Of a stretch of DNA of 64,000 nucleotides, positions 12,505 to 22,737 are shown in pieces. The stretch is from Chitinophagaceae bacterium (lineage in GTDB: Bacteria; Bacteroidota; Bacteroidia; Chitinophagales; Chitinophagaceae): NCBI GenBank assembly GCA_016720745.1, contig JADKKA010000006.1, positions 124,001-188,000 on the forward strand, read 5' to 3'. The position numbers and the translations under genes were made by a program. Under the pieces are notes generated by a model. That model was not told where the DNA came from. It made no database searches and was given only the letters and a program-made list of their open reading frames with translations. The first letter of the stretch is position 1; every line of letters starts with the position of its first letter.

Positions 12505-15500
12505 TTACTTCTCTTTAAATATTTTCTCAAAATGCTCCCATGCCACCTTATAATCCTCCACCCTGTCACACTTATCAAAAGGAGCTTGGTAGGTTATTTT
12601 TTTGCCTTTGTATAATTCGCTTTTGGTGATGGTATGCTCATAGGTTTCTCCGGCTTTTAGGTGGCGGATGGTTTCCCATACAGGCCTGTCTACACCCACA
12701 CCTACCAAACCTTTGCTGCAAGTGAATACAATATTGCCTCGGGTATCGTACCAGGTATCATCTTCGTTTTGTTGTAATACCGGAAACTGTACATTGTAAA
12801 GGAGTATGAGCTCCTCTAAGGTTATTCCAATGCCAATGCGGTAATAACATCAATTTCTACCAAAGCCTGCCTGCGTTCAAACCAATTGCGTAAAGGAGTA
12901 CTCCATTGCCATTTGGGTGTAAGAGTGTTGAATGGTTTTAGCCTTTCATCTTGTTTGCTCCAATTGTCTGCTTAAAATATTATTCCATTTTTTCCCATAG
13001 TTGGCATAGTATTTATTTAGGCAGTTGAAGTTAAGTGCGTGTAAATAAAAGTGATGTTTATACTTTTCTCAAGAAAATTGGAAAATATTTATAATTGTCT
13101 ATCATAAAATTTGATTTTCCAGTTGATTTAAAAAATCATAAATAAGAGTAGAAATAATGAATTCAACTAATAATTTAGTTCTTGAAAAGTAACCGAATAA
13201 ATGATCAATATGGATGATTTGGAGGGAATTATTGCAGTTTGTAATGTTCTTTCAGCAGCTTGATTAAGCATTTTTGAATTAGCTGCTTTATAATAATATC
13301 AAACCATTATCAGTTTCATTGAACCCTTATTCTTTCAGACTGAATTATAAACCTATTTAAAATATCTTCTTATTAATTGGGAAAAATTAGTCCTTGGAAC
13401 ATAATTCTCATTATAGTTTAAATCAATTATGTCATAATGTGCTTTTCTGTACATTGTTCTTGGTGTTTTATAAAAAGGATTTGATACAAAAAATGTGGGC
13501 CACTATAAATAAATTCAACTATTTAATAAGATGGATATTTAGTATCTTTTTAATTATTCCATCTTTTACATCATTTGTTTCATGCCAACCATTTGAGATA
13601 ATGTATTCAAAATTTTTACACGTATATTGAAATTCCTGCATTTTTTAAAGCACTATAATACTTCTGTATGCAATAACTAATTGAATTTCGTTGCAATCTT
13701 GACTTTCAAAAATTTAAGCTAATATTTCAGCCTATTTCGTCATAAATTAATTACTCTTTTTATGAGGCTTCATATTCCAAACAAAATCTTCTCCTTCACC
13801 TTTAATTTTAATACCTCCACAATACCTTAGCCATCATGAATAAAACAACCATCAATTGTTGAGGGGTGAAAAAGGTTGTTTATTAATTGAAAAAAATATT
13901 TCCTTGTTCACCATAATAAATTTATTCCAAATAACATTCTATGACCAACTTCTGCAAAAAAGTTAAATCATTTTGAAATTGAAAATGATATTTAAGCATG
14001 ACAAATTTCTTTTCGAAAGGCTTGCCATTGGGTCATCAAAATACTTTCGGATGAACTATACCCATAAAGCCATTTATTTAATAAATAAAACCATTTTCTA
14101 AAACACATTTGTACAAATTGGTTTTTTGCCCTTTAATTAGGGATAATTTTGCCAAGCATTCATAAATGCTTTAATGATTCTGTTTCAATCAATTCATTTA
14201 TATAATGCCTAAATTTAAGATTTTCATCTTTAAAAATTCGGCTTGCAATAACCTTGATTTGTGGTGCTGTTAAATCTTTTATGATTATCTCGGGATAATT
14301 TCAGAAAATAATTCCTTTTCCTCAAATGTAAATTTCAACCAGGGCGGATTACCGGCTATTAAATCAAAACCACCTCTTTCCCAAAACACATCTAAAAATT
14401 CCAGTTGTGGGTGAAAGAAAAATATTTGTTAGCCAATTGGCTGATCATGTCCAGCCTTTGGTTGTTGTCATATAAATCTTTGCGGTTGGCGTATTCAACA
14501 ACCGCCTCTGCAAATACAGTGGCATTATCAGTTTCTTCGCCCAAAGCAAGTTGTTCGCCTCCGGTAAAAAACAACTTCGGTTGTATGCCTGCCGCAATAG
14601 ATGGTGCTTTTTTCTTCACTGCTTCATTGACATCAACTGCATTCAAGTCCAGTTCTAAAATGGCTGCAATATCCTGCCAGTATTGCTGACGGTTTGGTAA
14701 ATCTTTGGCATCCCTTACATCCCAAAACCATAGGCTGCACCAATAATCCATCACCATTTTTAATTTAAAGTAAGGTGCATTGTGGCGATTGCGTTGGTCG
14801 GCCAGGCGTTCTTTTTCGTCATAGCTGCGGAGGTCAATAGCAGCTTGTTCCGAATTTTTAAGTGCTCCAAATATGTTATGTCTGTTGGCGGTTTGCAAAT
14901 TAATGCTACGCTGAAAGCGGTAAAATTCTGCCAACAATTCATCTACTTTATTGCAAATCTTTCTGAGTTGCTCCAACTCCGATTTCTTAATTGGTTCGCA
15001 AAAATCCTTTCTCCATTTAGTTACTGCTTTGCTTTCGGAATCGTATTCAGCTTTCAGCATTTTAATGCCTGCACTCGGAACCATGTTTTTATCGGGCAAC
15101 AGGAAATGGTAAATTTCATCCGACTTACGACCATGTTTTATTTTATCGTATTCCTTGTTGGGTTTAAATTCCAATTGCCGTGGGGCTATATCCCACCATT
15201 CTTTTTTGGTTTGTCTTGCTAATGTTATTCCTCTTGCATCTAAATCTTCAGCAATATCTTTTTCTTTATACACTTTTAGCCATGCACCAACCACCGCATT
15301 GCCCACTGCCAGGCGGTTGCTGAAGAAAGGTGTTTCCATGTCTTTGTGTATCACATTCAACCAAAGTGATAGTTTGCCTAATTCAATAGCCGTTGGGTTT
15401 AAATCCACTCCGTATGTATTGTTGGTGGCTATATAGGCTTTTACTTTTTGCAGTTCTTCCTTAAACAAATCAGGGGCAACCCGTTTGTTCAATTCCTTTT

Positions 15501-17310
15501 GGCGATAAGTAAGGTATGCTTCTGCCAACTGGTTGATCATTTCGTTGTGGAAGGCAGCAGCACCCATAGCTGGTTCTAATAATTTCAACTCCAATAACTC
15601 GGTGGCTTTCATTTCACCCTTATCCAATTTTTCCAATATAGGTTTAAGGGTATATTTTACCGTGCAACGGGTAAGCACTTCCGGTGTATAGTAGGAAGCC
15701 GATTTTTGTCGGTCACGGCCACTGAGGCGATAAACGAAAGTTCCTTTCTTGGTAATTATATCATGCTCGGCAGAGTCTTTCAGAATTTCATTTTCCTGAA
15801 AATCATCTCTACGCATACGAGGCACTAAGTAAGTGCCTTCGTTGGGTGCATCGGCTTTATGTACTTCTATATAATCTTGCTCCGCATAAAAACCTCTGTA
15901 TGCCAGTAAACTTTCATATACACTTCCCAATTGATTAATGCCCAGGTTGGCATAAGAAATTCGCCCTCTTGTTCTGTTGCGTTGCTGTTTGCTTAATGAT
16001 AGCCTGCAAATAATATCCTGCCATACCTTATTGCGAAATTTCACTTTGTGCAGGTGATGCAACTTGGCGTTATTAAACAAAGGAGAATCTATATGGCGAA
16101 CTTTGAAACTTTTGTTTTGTCCGTTTTCTTTTTCCCGATACCCTGAACTTAGTACTTCAAATAATTTGCTCAAAGATTCGTGAAAGAAATATCCGTTTAG
16201 ACTGGTTTCAGAATAGAGTGGCACTTGCTCCAAATCACGAAGCATTTCTAAAGAATAACCTTTGTTGTAAATGGGATCGTTGCTGGGGAGAATATCTAAA
16301 TCTTCCCGGCTCTCTGCATAAAACACAAACAGCAAACGGTAAATGATATTGAGGCAATCGTCTTTTATTTCTTGTTCAAACGTATCATCGGTTTCATCAA
16401 ACACTTCCTGCAACACATTCTTTTGAAAATACAAGGCTTCGTTAGCCAAAGCTTCCACGGCATGAATAATACCTTCCTTTAGGTCTTTGGTTACTTCATA
16501 AGCAGATTTGTGGCTGTCCTCATCCAACTGGTCCAGCAATACCATATTGCTTTCAGGGGTCAATGATTCTTTGCTTAACAGAAAATAAAGCAATGCATAG
16601 TAATTGGCATTGCGGTTGGCAGTGGCTTCGGTGAATAGTTCTTCCAAGTCAAAAACCAAATAGCTACCACGGAACCATTTTTCCTGTTCAAGCAGATAGA
16701 CAATATTGCCGGCCAATAACAAAATGTATTTAGGCCGCAGGTGCGGTTCAAATAAAAACAGTTCGGAGATGGCTTTATTAATAACTACCGGAGATATTTT
16801 TAAATGAGCAGGAACTTGAAACACCCTGTCCCATTGGGTGCGGTGGTATTTTTGAGGGGGATTGTTTTGCGTTTCATCTTCTACATTGTAGCGTTGCTCA
16901 AACAAGCCATCCGGGTCGGTATCATCTTCCTTAATCAAGGCTTGCATTTCCATTATCATCAGGTGAACCTTGTCGCCTCTGTGCAAAATATGTCGTACGG
17001 GTATTACCTCATTTTCGGAAAGATGAAACAAGTTGCTGTATTGAGGATGATTGCCATCGTAGCCTAATGCATTTAATAGTGCTGTATGAAACTGGTGGCT
17101 TTCATAAATTTTATCTTTAGTACGCAGCTTGTCTTCAATAAATAATTGTTTAAAGCGAAAGAACTTATCTTTTAATGGAGAAACCCTTTTATTAAAATCT
17201 TTGATGTCCTCAGCTGCATAGCCCGTTTTACTCAACACTTTTGAAGTGAAGTCTTCATCAAAGTAATTCGATGAAAAGTATTCGCCTATATTTTGAATGA
17301 ATTTTATCAT
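12505..17310 (-). CDS. Large N6-adenine-type DNA methyltransferase, DISARM DrmMI/Eco57I-like; disrupted consensus at 12.85-14.4 kb
   Basis: SAM-dependent DNA methyltransferase of about 1,600 codons. The continuous part, 14392-17310, has motif I as LLEPAMGAAAF near residue 583 and DLNPTAIELGKLSLWLN near 636. The catalytic motif IV, NPPW, is at 14339-14350 in the next frame; adding one T to the T5 run near 14412 joins it. From there to about 12850 the frame changes every few tens of bases, yet recognisable protein persists in shifting frames (LIETESLKAFMNAWQNYP, FHPSTIDGCFIHDG, YKTPRTMYRKALHYDIIDLN). The C-terminal 67 codons (12505-12708) are again intact. This looks like one gene with dense consensus errors over its target-recognition part, though true decay cannot be excluded. 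It starts six bases after the SNF2 stop. It presumably marks host DNA so that the operon's helicases and ATPase spare it. Confidence 0.75.
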
Positions 17311-17316
17311 GTTGAT

Positions 17317-20160
17317 TTACGCATTAAAAAATACTGCTAATACTTTCAAATAAGCATCGCCTTGTAAGGATGTCATATTTTTATTGTACTGGCTTGTTGA
17401 ACTAAGTATCGTTTCTATTTCCCTTTTTTTGGAATCTTTTTTTCCTGAGAAGAATGGAGTGATGGTTTTATCGCTAAAGTCCAATTCCAATTGTTCTAAA
17501 GCATCGTTTTTCCAATTCGCTAATTTTTGCTCATACTCGTTTAGTTTGGTTTCCATTTTCACTTCCAGTTGTTTTTGTTCGGTACTCATATAACTTGTAA
17601 CTGAAGTCACTGCCCTTACTAATAGCTTATGCAATGCAGCTAAATCATTTTCAGAAATGTTTTCAGTATGCATTGTTTCTTGCAACTTAAACTCATTAAT
17701 GAAATCAAATAAGTGAATCGGTTTTCTGAAAACACTACCATCAGTATTTAACCCAACAACTAAAAAATCTGCAACAACAGGTTGACCTAAGTTATTAGAA
17801 ACCTGTGCTTGAAAAATATACCATGAAGTTTTAGCAGGAACACGATTTGTTTTGGCAACCAAGGCAACATCTTTATCCACACTTGCTTCCAGCTTAGTCA
17901 TGTAATATTTAATTACCGGATGCAGTTCATTCAATATTTGAAACTCTGCCCATTCTCCTTTCTTTTTCCTTGCATCTTCAATGGCTCGTTGCACCAAATC
18001 TTTATCCAACGATAATTTGAAAAGTTGATTGACCTTTGGTTTCGATTCAGGAGGGAGGTCAAATAAAATTTGATTCAAATCCTTTGTATTCAATATTTCG
18101 AGATAACCATCTTGTACCGTTACATCTTCTGTTTTAATTTGATTGGCAGAAGAAAGTTGCTCAAACAAATCAGAATAGAATTTAGCTTCACTTGGGTAAA
18201 TGGTCAAATTGGTTTCGTAAGGATTAGCTGTTATTGTAACCGCAGTAGAATCATCCTGATTAGCAAACAAGGTATTAAAGTCGAAGCCTGCCATCTTTGT
18301 ATCTAAATCTTCTAAGAAAGATTCGTTTTGGTTCATGATGGCTTGCTCTACCAATTGTTCTTCTTTATTGGCATCGTATAACTTCATTACGGAACCGGCA
18401 TCGCCTAATGTTTTGTAAACTACTTCCTCTTTTTGAGTGAGGCGTTCCACAATGTGCAAGTCGGTTTTTAATCCGTCAATATCTGATTCTGCAATGATGT
18501 AATGAATGAAAGGTGTTTTCTTTTGGCCATACCGGTCAATACGACCATTACGCTGTTCCAATACAATTAAAGACCAGGGAATATCATAATTGAACATTCG
18601 ATTGCAATAGAAATGCAGATTCACGCCTTGCGAACCTGCATCAGAGCAAAGCAATAAACGAACTGAACTATCCTCTTTTCCAAAATCTTCAATAATGGCT
18701 TGTTGCTCGGTATCTGATAAACCACCATGAAAAAAAGCAATGGCGTCTTCTGCTATTTTAAAATCGTTTTGCAGATTTTCTTTAAGGTATTCCAGTGTAT
18801 TTATCCTTTCAGCAAAAATTACATAGCGGTCATTTTTCTTTGTTCCTGTCCAACCCAATTCCAGTAAAGTGGCTTTTAGCTTTTTGTATTTGGTATCGGA
18901 ATGAGTACTAAGGATTGTTTCTAATTTTACCTTTAGGTCATTTAATACCTCTAAATTTTCAGAGGCAAATTCATTCTTAGCTTTTGTTGCATCTACTTTT
19001 TCAATTCTTCTCTGAATGCTTTCTAATGCAGCCTTTGGCGAAGACATAAAAGCTTTGAATATTCCAACAGAAAATAGAAAATCTTCTTTTGGCTTTCCAT
19101 TTTTCAAGGCATTAAGTGCATTAAATTTTAGTTCTTGCTGATATTGTAAAAAGTCAGTTTCAGCAGAACTCAGTTTAGCAGAACTCCGAACTATTTTGCG
19201 TTCCTGAAAATTTGCCCGAACTGTTTCATCAGTAATATCATTTTTAAACCGTCTAACATAATATGGCTCAACATGTGATTTGTCGTACTCACCACTTTTA
19301 GGAATGGCAGTAGGCTCAATCATGTTGATGAGGTTGGCAAAGTTTTCTTTTCTACCATTGTGTGGTGTGGCAGAAGTAAGTATCAATGATTCGCACTTTG
19401 TAGTAATAAGTTGAGCTAAATCACCACGTTGGCTTTTATCATTTGCTACAGTATGACACTCGTCAATAACTACAGCATCCCATCTTGATTTTTCAATGTA
19501 ATGCCTGAACTTGGCATTGTTCTTTAAAGTATCAATTGAAATGATTGTTTTATCGTAATATTCAAAAGGGTTTTTATTTGAAGGAAGCTGAGATTTAATT
19601 CTGGCAATACCTTCAGAATCCAACCTAACCAAAGGAATGGCAAAGCGATGCCAAAGTTCTTGCTGAAACTGTGCAAGAATCGATTTTGGAGCCAGCACCA
19701 TTATGCGTTTCCCTTTCCCTCTTTTAATCAATTCAGAAAGAAAAATACCGACTTCAATAGTTTTACCTAATCCAACGCCATCTGCTATCAAAAGCCGTGG
19801 TCTTGGAAGTTGCAATGCTTTAAGAGTAGGTGTTAATTGGTATTCTGCCGGATTAATGGCTGCTTTATTTGCAATGGTAATTTTTTCAGAAAATACAGCA
19901 GCGTTTCTTATTTGTGTTTCAAGAAATAGTTTTGTTTTGCGGTAGCCACTATCATTGTCAGCTATCAACTTTGTGTGGTTGGGATCAATGGGCTTGATGT
20001 CTGAATCTATGTTGGAATCGAATGTAAAACGCTTTCCTTTTACCAATTCGCTAATACCCTCTGCCTCTAATAGCCAAGAGCCATCATAGTTAGCGTTGGA
20101 GTTAGTGATGATAAAATCTTCACCCCGGGTTGAAATACGTTGTCCTATTGTTAAGTTCAT
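17317..20160 (-). CDS. SNF2-family helicase (DISARM DrmD-like)
   Basis: Intact 947-residue SWI2/SNF2 ATPase. Seen: Walker A GVGLGKT near residue 128 in LLIADGVGLGKTIEVGIFL, motif II as VVIDECHTV near 233, LTSATPHNG near 260, and the C-terminal lobe with QGVNLHFYCNRMFNYDIPW and motif VI QRNGRIDRYGQ near 537. The C-terminal 300 residues are helical and charged. The ATG follows directly on the TAA of the XRE gene with no spacer, and the methyltransferase begins six bases after its stop, so the three are co-transcribed. The pairing of a SNF2 protein with a large N6 methyltransferase is the hallmark of the class 1 DISARM drmD-drmMI module. SNF2 proteins translocate on double-stranded DNA; here it likely scans or remodels DNA for the methyltransferase or effector. 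No nuclease motif is seen in it. Confidence 0.88.
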   Translation of the reverse strand: MNLTIGQRISTRGEDFIITNSNANYDGSWLLEAEGISELVKGKRFTFDSNIDSDIKPIDPNHTKLIADNDSGYRKTKLFLETQIRNAAVFSEKITIANKAAINPAEYQLTPTLKALQLPRPRLLIADGVGLGKTIEVGIFLSELIKRGKGKRIMVLAPKSILAQFQQELWHRFAIPLVRLDSEGIARIKSQLPSNKNPFEYYDKTIISIDTLKNNAKFRHYIEKSRWDAVVIDECHTVANDKSQRGDLAQLITTKCESLILTSATPHNGRKENFANLINMIEPTAIPKSGEYDKSHVEPYYVRRFKNDITDETVRANFQERKIVRSSAKLSSAETDFLQYQQELKFNALNALKNGKPKEDFLFSVGIFKAFMSSPKAALESIQRRIEKVDATKAKNEFASENLEVLNDLKVKLETILSTHSDTKYKKLKATLLELGWTGTKKNDRYVIFAERINTLEYLKENLQNDFKIAEDAIAFFHGGLSDTEQQAIIEDFGKEDSSVRLLLCSDAGSQGVNLHFYCNRMFNYDIPWSLIVLEQRNGRIDRYGQKKTPFIHYIIAESDIDGLKTDLHIVERLTQKEEVVYKTLGDAGSVMKLYDANKEEQLVEQAIMNQNESFLEDLDTKMAGFDFNTLFANQDDSTAVTITANPYETNLTIYPSEAKFYSDLFEQLSSANQIKTEDVTVQDGYLEILNTKDLNQILFDLPPESKPKVNQLFKLSLDKDLVQRAIEDARKKKGEWAEFQILNELHPVIKYYMTKLEASVDKDVALVAKTNRVPAKTSWYIFQAQVSNNLGQPVVADFLVVGLNTDGSVFRKPIHLFDFINEFKLQETMHTENISENDLAALHKLLVRAVTSVTSYMSTEQKQLEVKMETKLNEYEQKLANWKNDALEQLELDFSDKTITPFFSGKKDSKKREIETILSSTSQYNKNMTSLQGDAYLKVLAVFFNA

Positions 20161-20466
20161 TTATTTCCGAGCTTTTTTCGTTTTAGGGTTAATTTTCAAT
20201 TCTTCTTCTGTTACAGATAATGCTTTCAATGCCAAATCTTCATCCTTCACCATATCATAAACCTTATCTGCCAACCAAATTGTAAGCAACTCCTCTTCAT
20301 TAATTCCTAAAAGTTCCGATAGTTTTTTCAAATGTGAACGGCTCACCGGTTTTTCATTGCTCTCCATCTTGCTAACATATGCAGTGTCTACCTCTAGTTC
20401 GGCAGCCACCTGGCGTTGCACCAGACCTTTGGCTTCTCTCAACTCCTTAAGTTTTTCGCCCAGCAT
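20161..20466 (-). CDS. XRE-family HTH regulator, first gene of the defence-like operon
   Basis: A 101-residue protein with one Cro/C1-type helix-turn-helix in residues 5-60 (LKELREAKGLVQRQVAAELE, then VDTAYVSKMES), followed by a short charged tail ending KPKTKKARK-like. It is the promoter-proximal gene and its stop abuts the ATG of the SNF2 gene, so it most likely autoregulates the whole 20-kb operon, as small XRE proteins often do in restriction-modification and DISARM-type loci. Target sites are not evident in the 141-base upstream gap. Confidence 0.85.
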   Translation of the reverse strand: MLGEKLKELREAKGLVQRQVAAELEVDTAYVSKMESNEKPVSRSHLKKLSELLGINEEELLTIWLADKVYDMVKDEDLALKALSVTEEELKINPKTKKARK

Positions 20467-20607
20467 TGTTTACCTTATTTGGTCTTGTCCAAGTTAGGGC
20501 AAAATTTTCAATTATAGAAAGATACTAAAAAGCCGTTTCTCTAGTAGGGAGCAGGTTTTTTAGTTTTAAGGAATTAATATTTAGCTTAGTAAGTAAAATA
20601 AACAAAA
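20467..20607. promoter_or_regulatory. Divergent intergenic region, probable promoter of the defence-like operon
   Basis: This AT-rich 141-base gap separates the minus-strand operon from a plus-strand lipoprotein gene, so it must hold the operon promoter. On the minus strand a TATAATTG stands at about 20509-20516, which is near the Bacteroidota -7 consensus TAnnTTTG, but the upstream TTG element is not clear. The assignment rests mainly on gene arrangement. Confidence 0.35.
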
Positions 20608-21048
20608 TTGAAAAATTTCAATTTTTTCTCCCTTTTGGCAGTATTTTCTTTGTGGTCATGTAATTCTGCAAAAGACAATATTCCACCCGTTTCAGAACGG
20701 ACTAAAATCAAAGAACGCCTTATAGGAAAATGGGAGGTTTTGAAGTATAATCTTCGAGAAGCGGAAGAGATGACCAAAGGAGCGATTCCGGATACTTTAT
20801 TCGTAATGGACGATAATACATATAGAAGCAACTCAGATACAGGAAAGTGGTTTTTGTCTTTTACCAATGACAAATTGACTGATTCTGCTACAAATGTTAT
20901 TTTTTCTAAAGTTTCAGTGGAGTATACCCGATTTAAAATAAACAGCTTTTATGTAAAATTCTTCACGCAGAATAATAAGGAATTCATGCAGCAGTATTCT
21001 ATTAATGATCATCGTATTATTATTTTATCTAAGTTATCTGATCAGTGA
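20608..21048 (+). CDS. Small lipoprotein, lipocalin-like (unrecognised function)
   Basis: A 146-residue protein starting at a TTG codon; no ATG fits the reading frame. Residues 1-18 form a signal peptide ending in the lipobox LWSC, so it is predicted to be lipid-anchored. The body includes LIGKWEVLKYN and GKWFLSF, a pattern of beta strands seen in lipocalin-like lipoproteins of Bacteroidota. It is divergent from the defence-like operon and shares the upstream gap with it. No enzymatic residues stand out. An alternative is a stand-alone DUF-type lipoprotein with no ligand role. Confidence 0.65.
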   Translation: MKNFNFFSLLAVFSLWSCNSAKDNIPPVSERTKIKERLIGKWEVLKYNLREAEEMTKGAIPDTLFVMDDNTYRSNSDTGKWFLSFTNDKLTDSATNVIFSKVSVEYTRFKINSFYVKFFTQNNKEFMQQYSINDHRIIILSKLSDQ

Positions 21049-21121
21049 ATCTTACAGACAGTCACAATCGTAAATTACATACTGATTTATCAGGAATTAT
21101 CATACTTCACAATTTTCAACA

Positions 21122-21526
21122 ATGACCCAACAACCACCACTCACCCCCGAAAATTTCGAATCAGAATTTAGCAGCCGCCCGGGAGTAAGACAGCAGGGCT
21201 ATGTTAAAGGATACTCTTACTTTTTTATCAACGATCCGCAAAATGTAATACCCATTACGACTAACACCGATGCCATGTTTTACCTGAAACTGGATATTGT
21301 ACCGGAAGAGGGGTCAGATATTGCGGTGCTGTTTATCAGGTTTGAGCCTGACCAGAAATTTTATCCAGCCGTTAGATATGGCAATAATAATGGGAATGTT
21401 ACCAAACCGGTTTCTCACTATGCAGGGATCATGGATCAGTTGCGGCTGGCCCAGACAAACGGCAGACCGGTAAAGGTTTCTATACTGTTAATGGCGGATG
21501 GGCGGAATTCGCTGGTGTTACAATAG
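21122..21526 (+). CDS. Hypothetical protein, 134 residues
   Basis: I do not recognise the family. The protein lacks a signal peptide or membrane segment and seems soluble, with alternating hydrophobic residues in AMFYLKLDIVPEEGSDIAVL that suggest a small beta sandwich. It lies 73 bases after the lipoprotein gene on the same strand; no terminator is seen between them, so co-transcription is possible. Confidence 0.6.
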   Translation: MTQQPPLTPENFESEFSSRPGVRQQGYVKGYSYFFINDPQNVIPITTNTDAMFYLKLDIVPEEGSDIAVLFIRFEPDQKFYPAVRYGNNNGNVTKPVSHYAGIMDQLRLAQTNGRPVKVSILLMADGRNSLVLQ

Positions 21527-21611
21527 CAGACAAGTCTTTTAATTTGATCGAAAAGGGGAGCACTTACTGAACGCTTTTTAGCTTTATTTTTGGTGGATAC
21601 GCCACCAATTT

Positions 21612-22516
21612 ATGAGAGCAATTAGCCTCTTCCTGTTTTTATTTCTACTTGTCTCCGCTTCCGATGCCCAGGTAGTAACGGAGATGAAGAAACTGAATAG
21701 TAAAAAGAAATTGGAACTGGATACTACCGGCTGGAAAAAAACCGGCCTATTTATCCTGAATGTGAACCAGTCCATGCGCAGCGGCACCAATAATGGCGGG
21801 GAGAATTTCCTGATGGGTATCAACTCCATACTCAATAAAGCGGTTCATCACAAAAAAGGGAAATATACATTTGATGCTTACCTGGATCTGGAACTGGGTT
21901 TGGTCTATGCCAGCAGCTACAAGAAGTTCAGGAAAACCACCGACCGCTTTGACCTTACCGTTGAACTGGATCATTCAATCGGGAACAACAAACACCTGAC
22001 CTATGGTTTTCTGGGAAATATCAATACCCAGCTTTTTCCGGGATATAACTATGTGTCGGATTTTCACTTCAAGGTATCAAATATTCTCTCTCCGGGTAAG
22101 GCCCTGATCTCTTTTGGACTGGATTATAAGGATGTGAAGAAAAATCCTATTTCTCCATTTTCGTTACGCCAGCCACCGTTCGCTGGGTCACAAAGGTTGA
22201 CCGGGATTTTTATCCGAATTATAAGTTTGGGGTGGATTCATTCCATCGAGTATATACCGAAATCGGGGCCTATATCACGGCACACTATAGCCGACATTTT
22301 TCTGAAAAAATAAACCTGGTCAGCCGCCTCGATCTTTTCAGCAATTACAAACGGGACCCCAACCATGTGGATGTGTTTTCCAATAATATCCTCAGCATGA
22401 TGTTCAGCAAAAAATTCTCCTGCACGTTTGTCCTGGACCTGCTCTACGATCACGATGTCAGCAAACAACTGCAGTTGCAACAGCAAATGGGAATCGGACT
22501 GCGATTGCAACTATAA
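21612..22516 (+). CDS. DUF3078-like outer-membrane-type protein (apparent frameshift near 22157)
   Basis: About 301 residues once joined. The first 19 residues are a signal peptide ending SASDAQ. The body has features of the DUF3078 family of Bacteroidota, probable beta-barrel or barrel-associated proteins: WKKTGLFILNVNQS near the start, later aromatic and alternating strands, and a C-terminus ending in GIGLRLQL with a short barrel-like last strand. The frame of 21612-22313 loses the family pattern after about residue 180. Adding one T to the T4 run at about 22160 continues it as FVTPATVRWVTKVDRDFYPN and on to 22516. It is therefore best read as one intact gene with a consensus error. Function is unknown. 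Confidence 0.7.
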
Positions 22517-22737
22517 AGAAAGCAGATTGTTCAAAGAACCTCCGCCAGCCGCCTGTTAAATATATCATCCGCTTCATGAATCAGCGCCCGCCGCCGGTTG
22601 AGGTATGCAACTGCGGAGATTTTACGGGTTTATATTTGTTTTGAATGAAAGAGGATTTTCTCCATTTAGATGGGGTCATCCTGTGGAAAAACATATTTTC
22701 CTGCATCTGAGATAGATTATTATTTTAAAAAGCCTTC

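Noticed and set aside
13394..13630. Plus-strand open frame of 78 codons inside the methyltransferase region
   Set aside because: It lies opposite readable methyltransferase protein on the minus strand and has no family pattern.
1..14420. Calling the defence-like genes pseudogenes because of their many frame breaks
   Set aside because: The breaks are single-base homopolymer changes that restore family motifs when corrected, and the same error type hits unrelated genes elsewhere. True decay would add in-frame stops and missense changes in motifs.
1..20466. Assigning the operon to classical DISARM or Druantia
   Set aside because: No PLD protein (DrmC) or separate DrmA and DrmB genes are seen, and none of the DruA-D or DruH proteins. 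The sacsin-like ATPase and UPF1-like helicase do not belong to either set as I know them.
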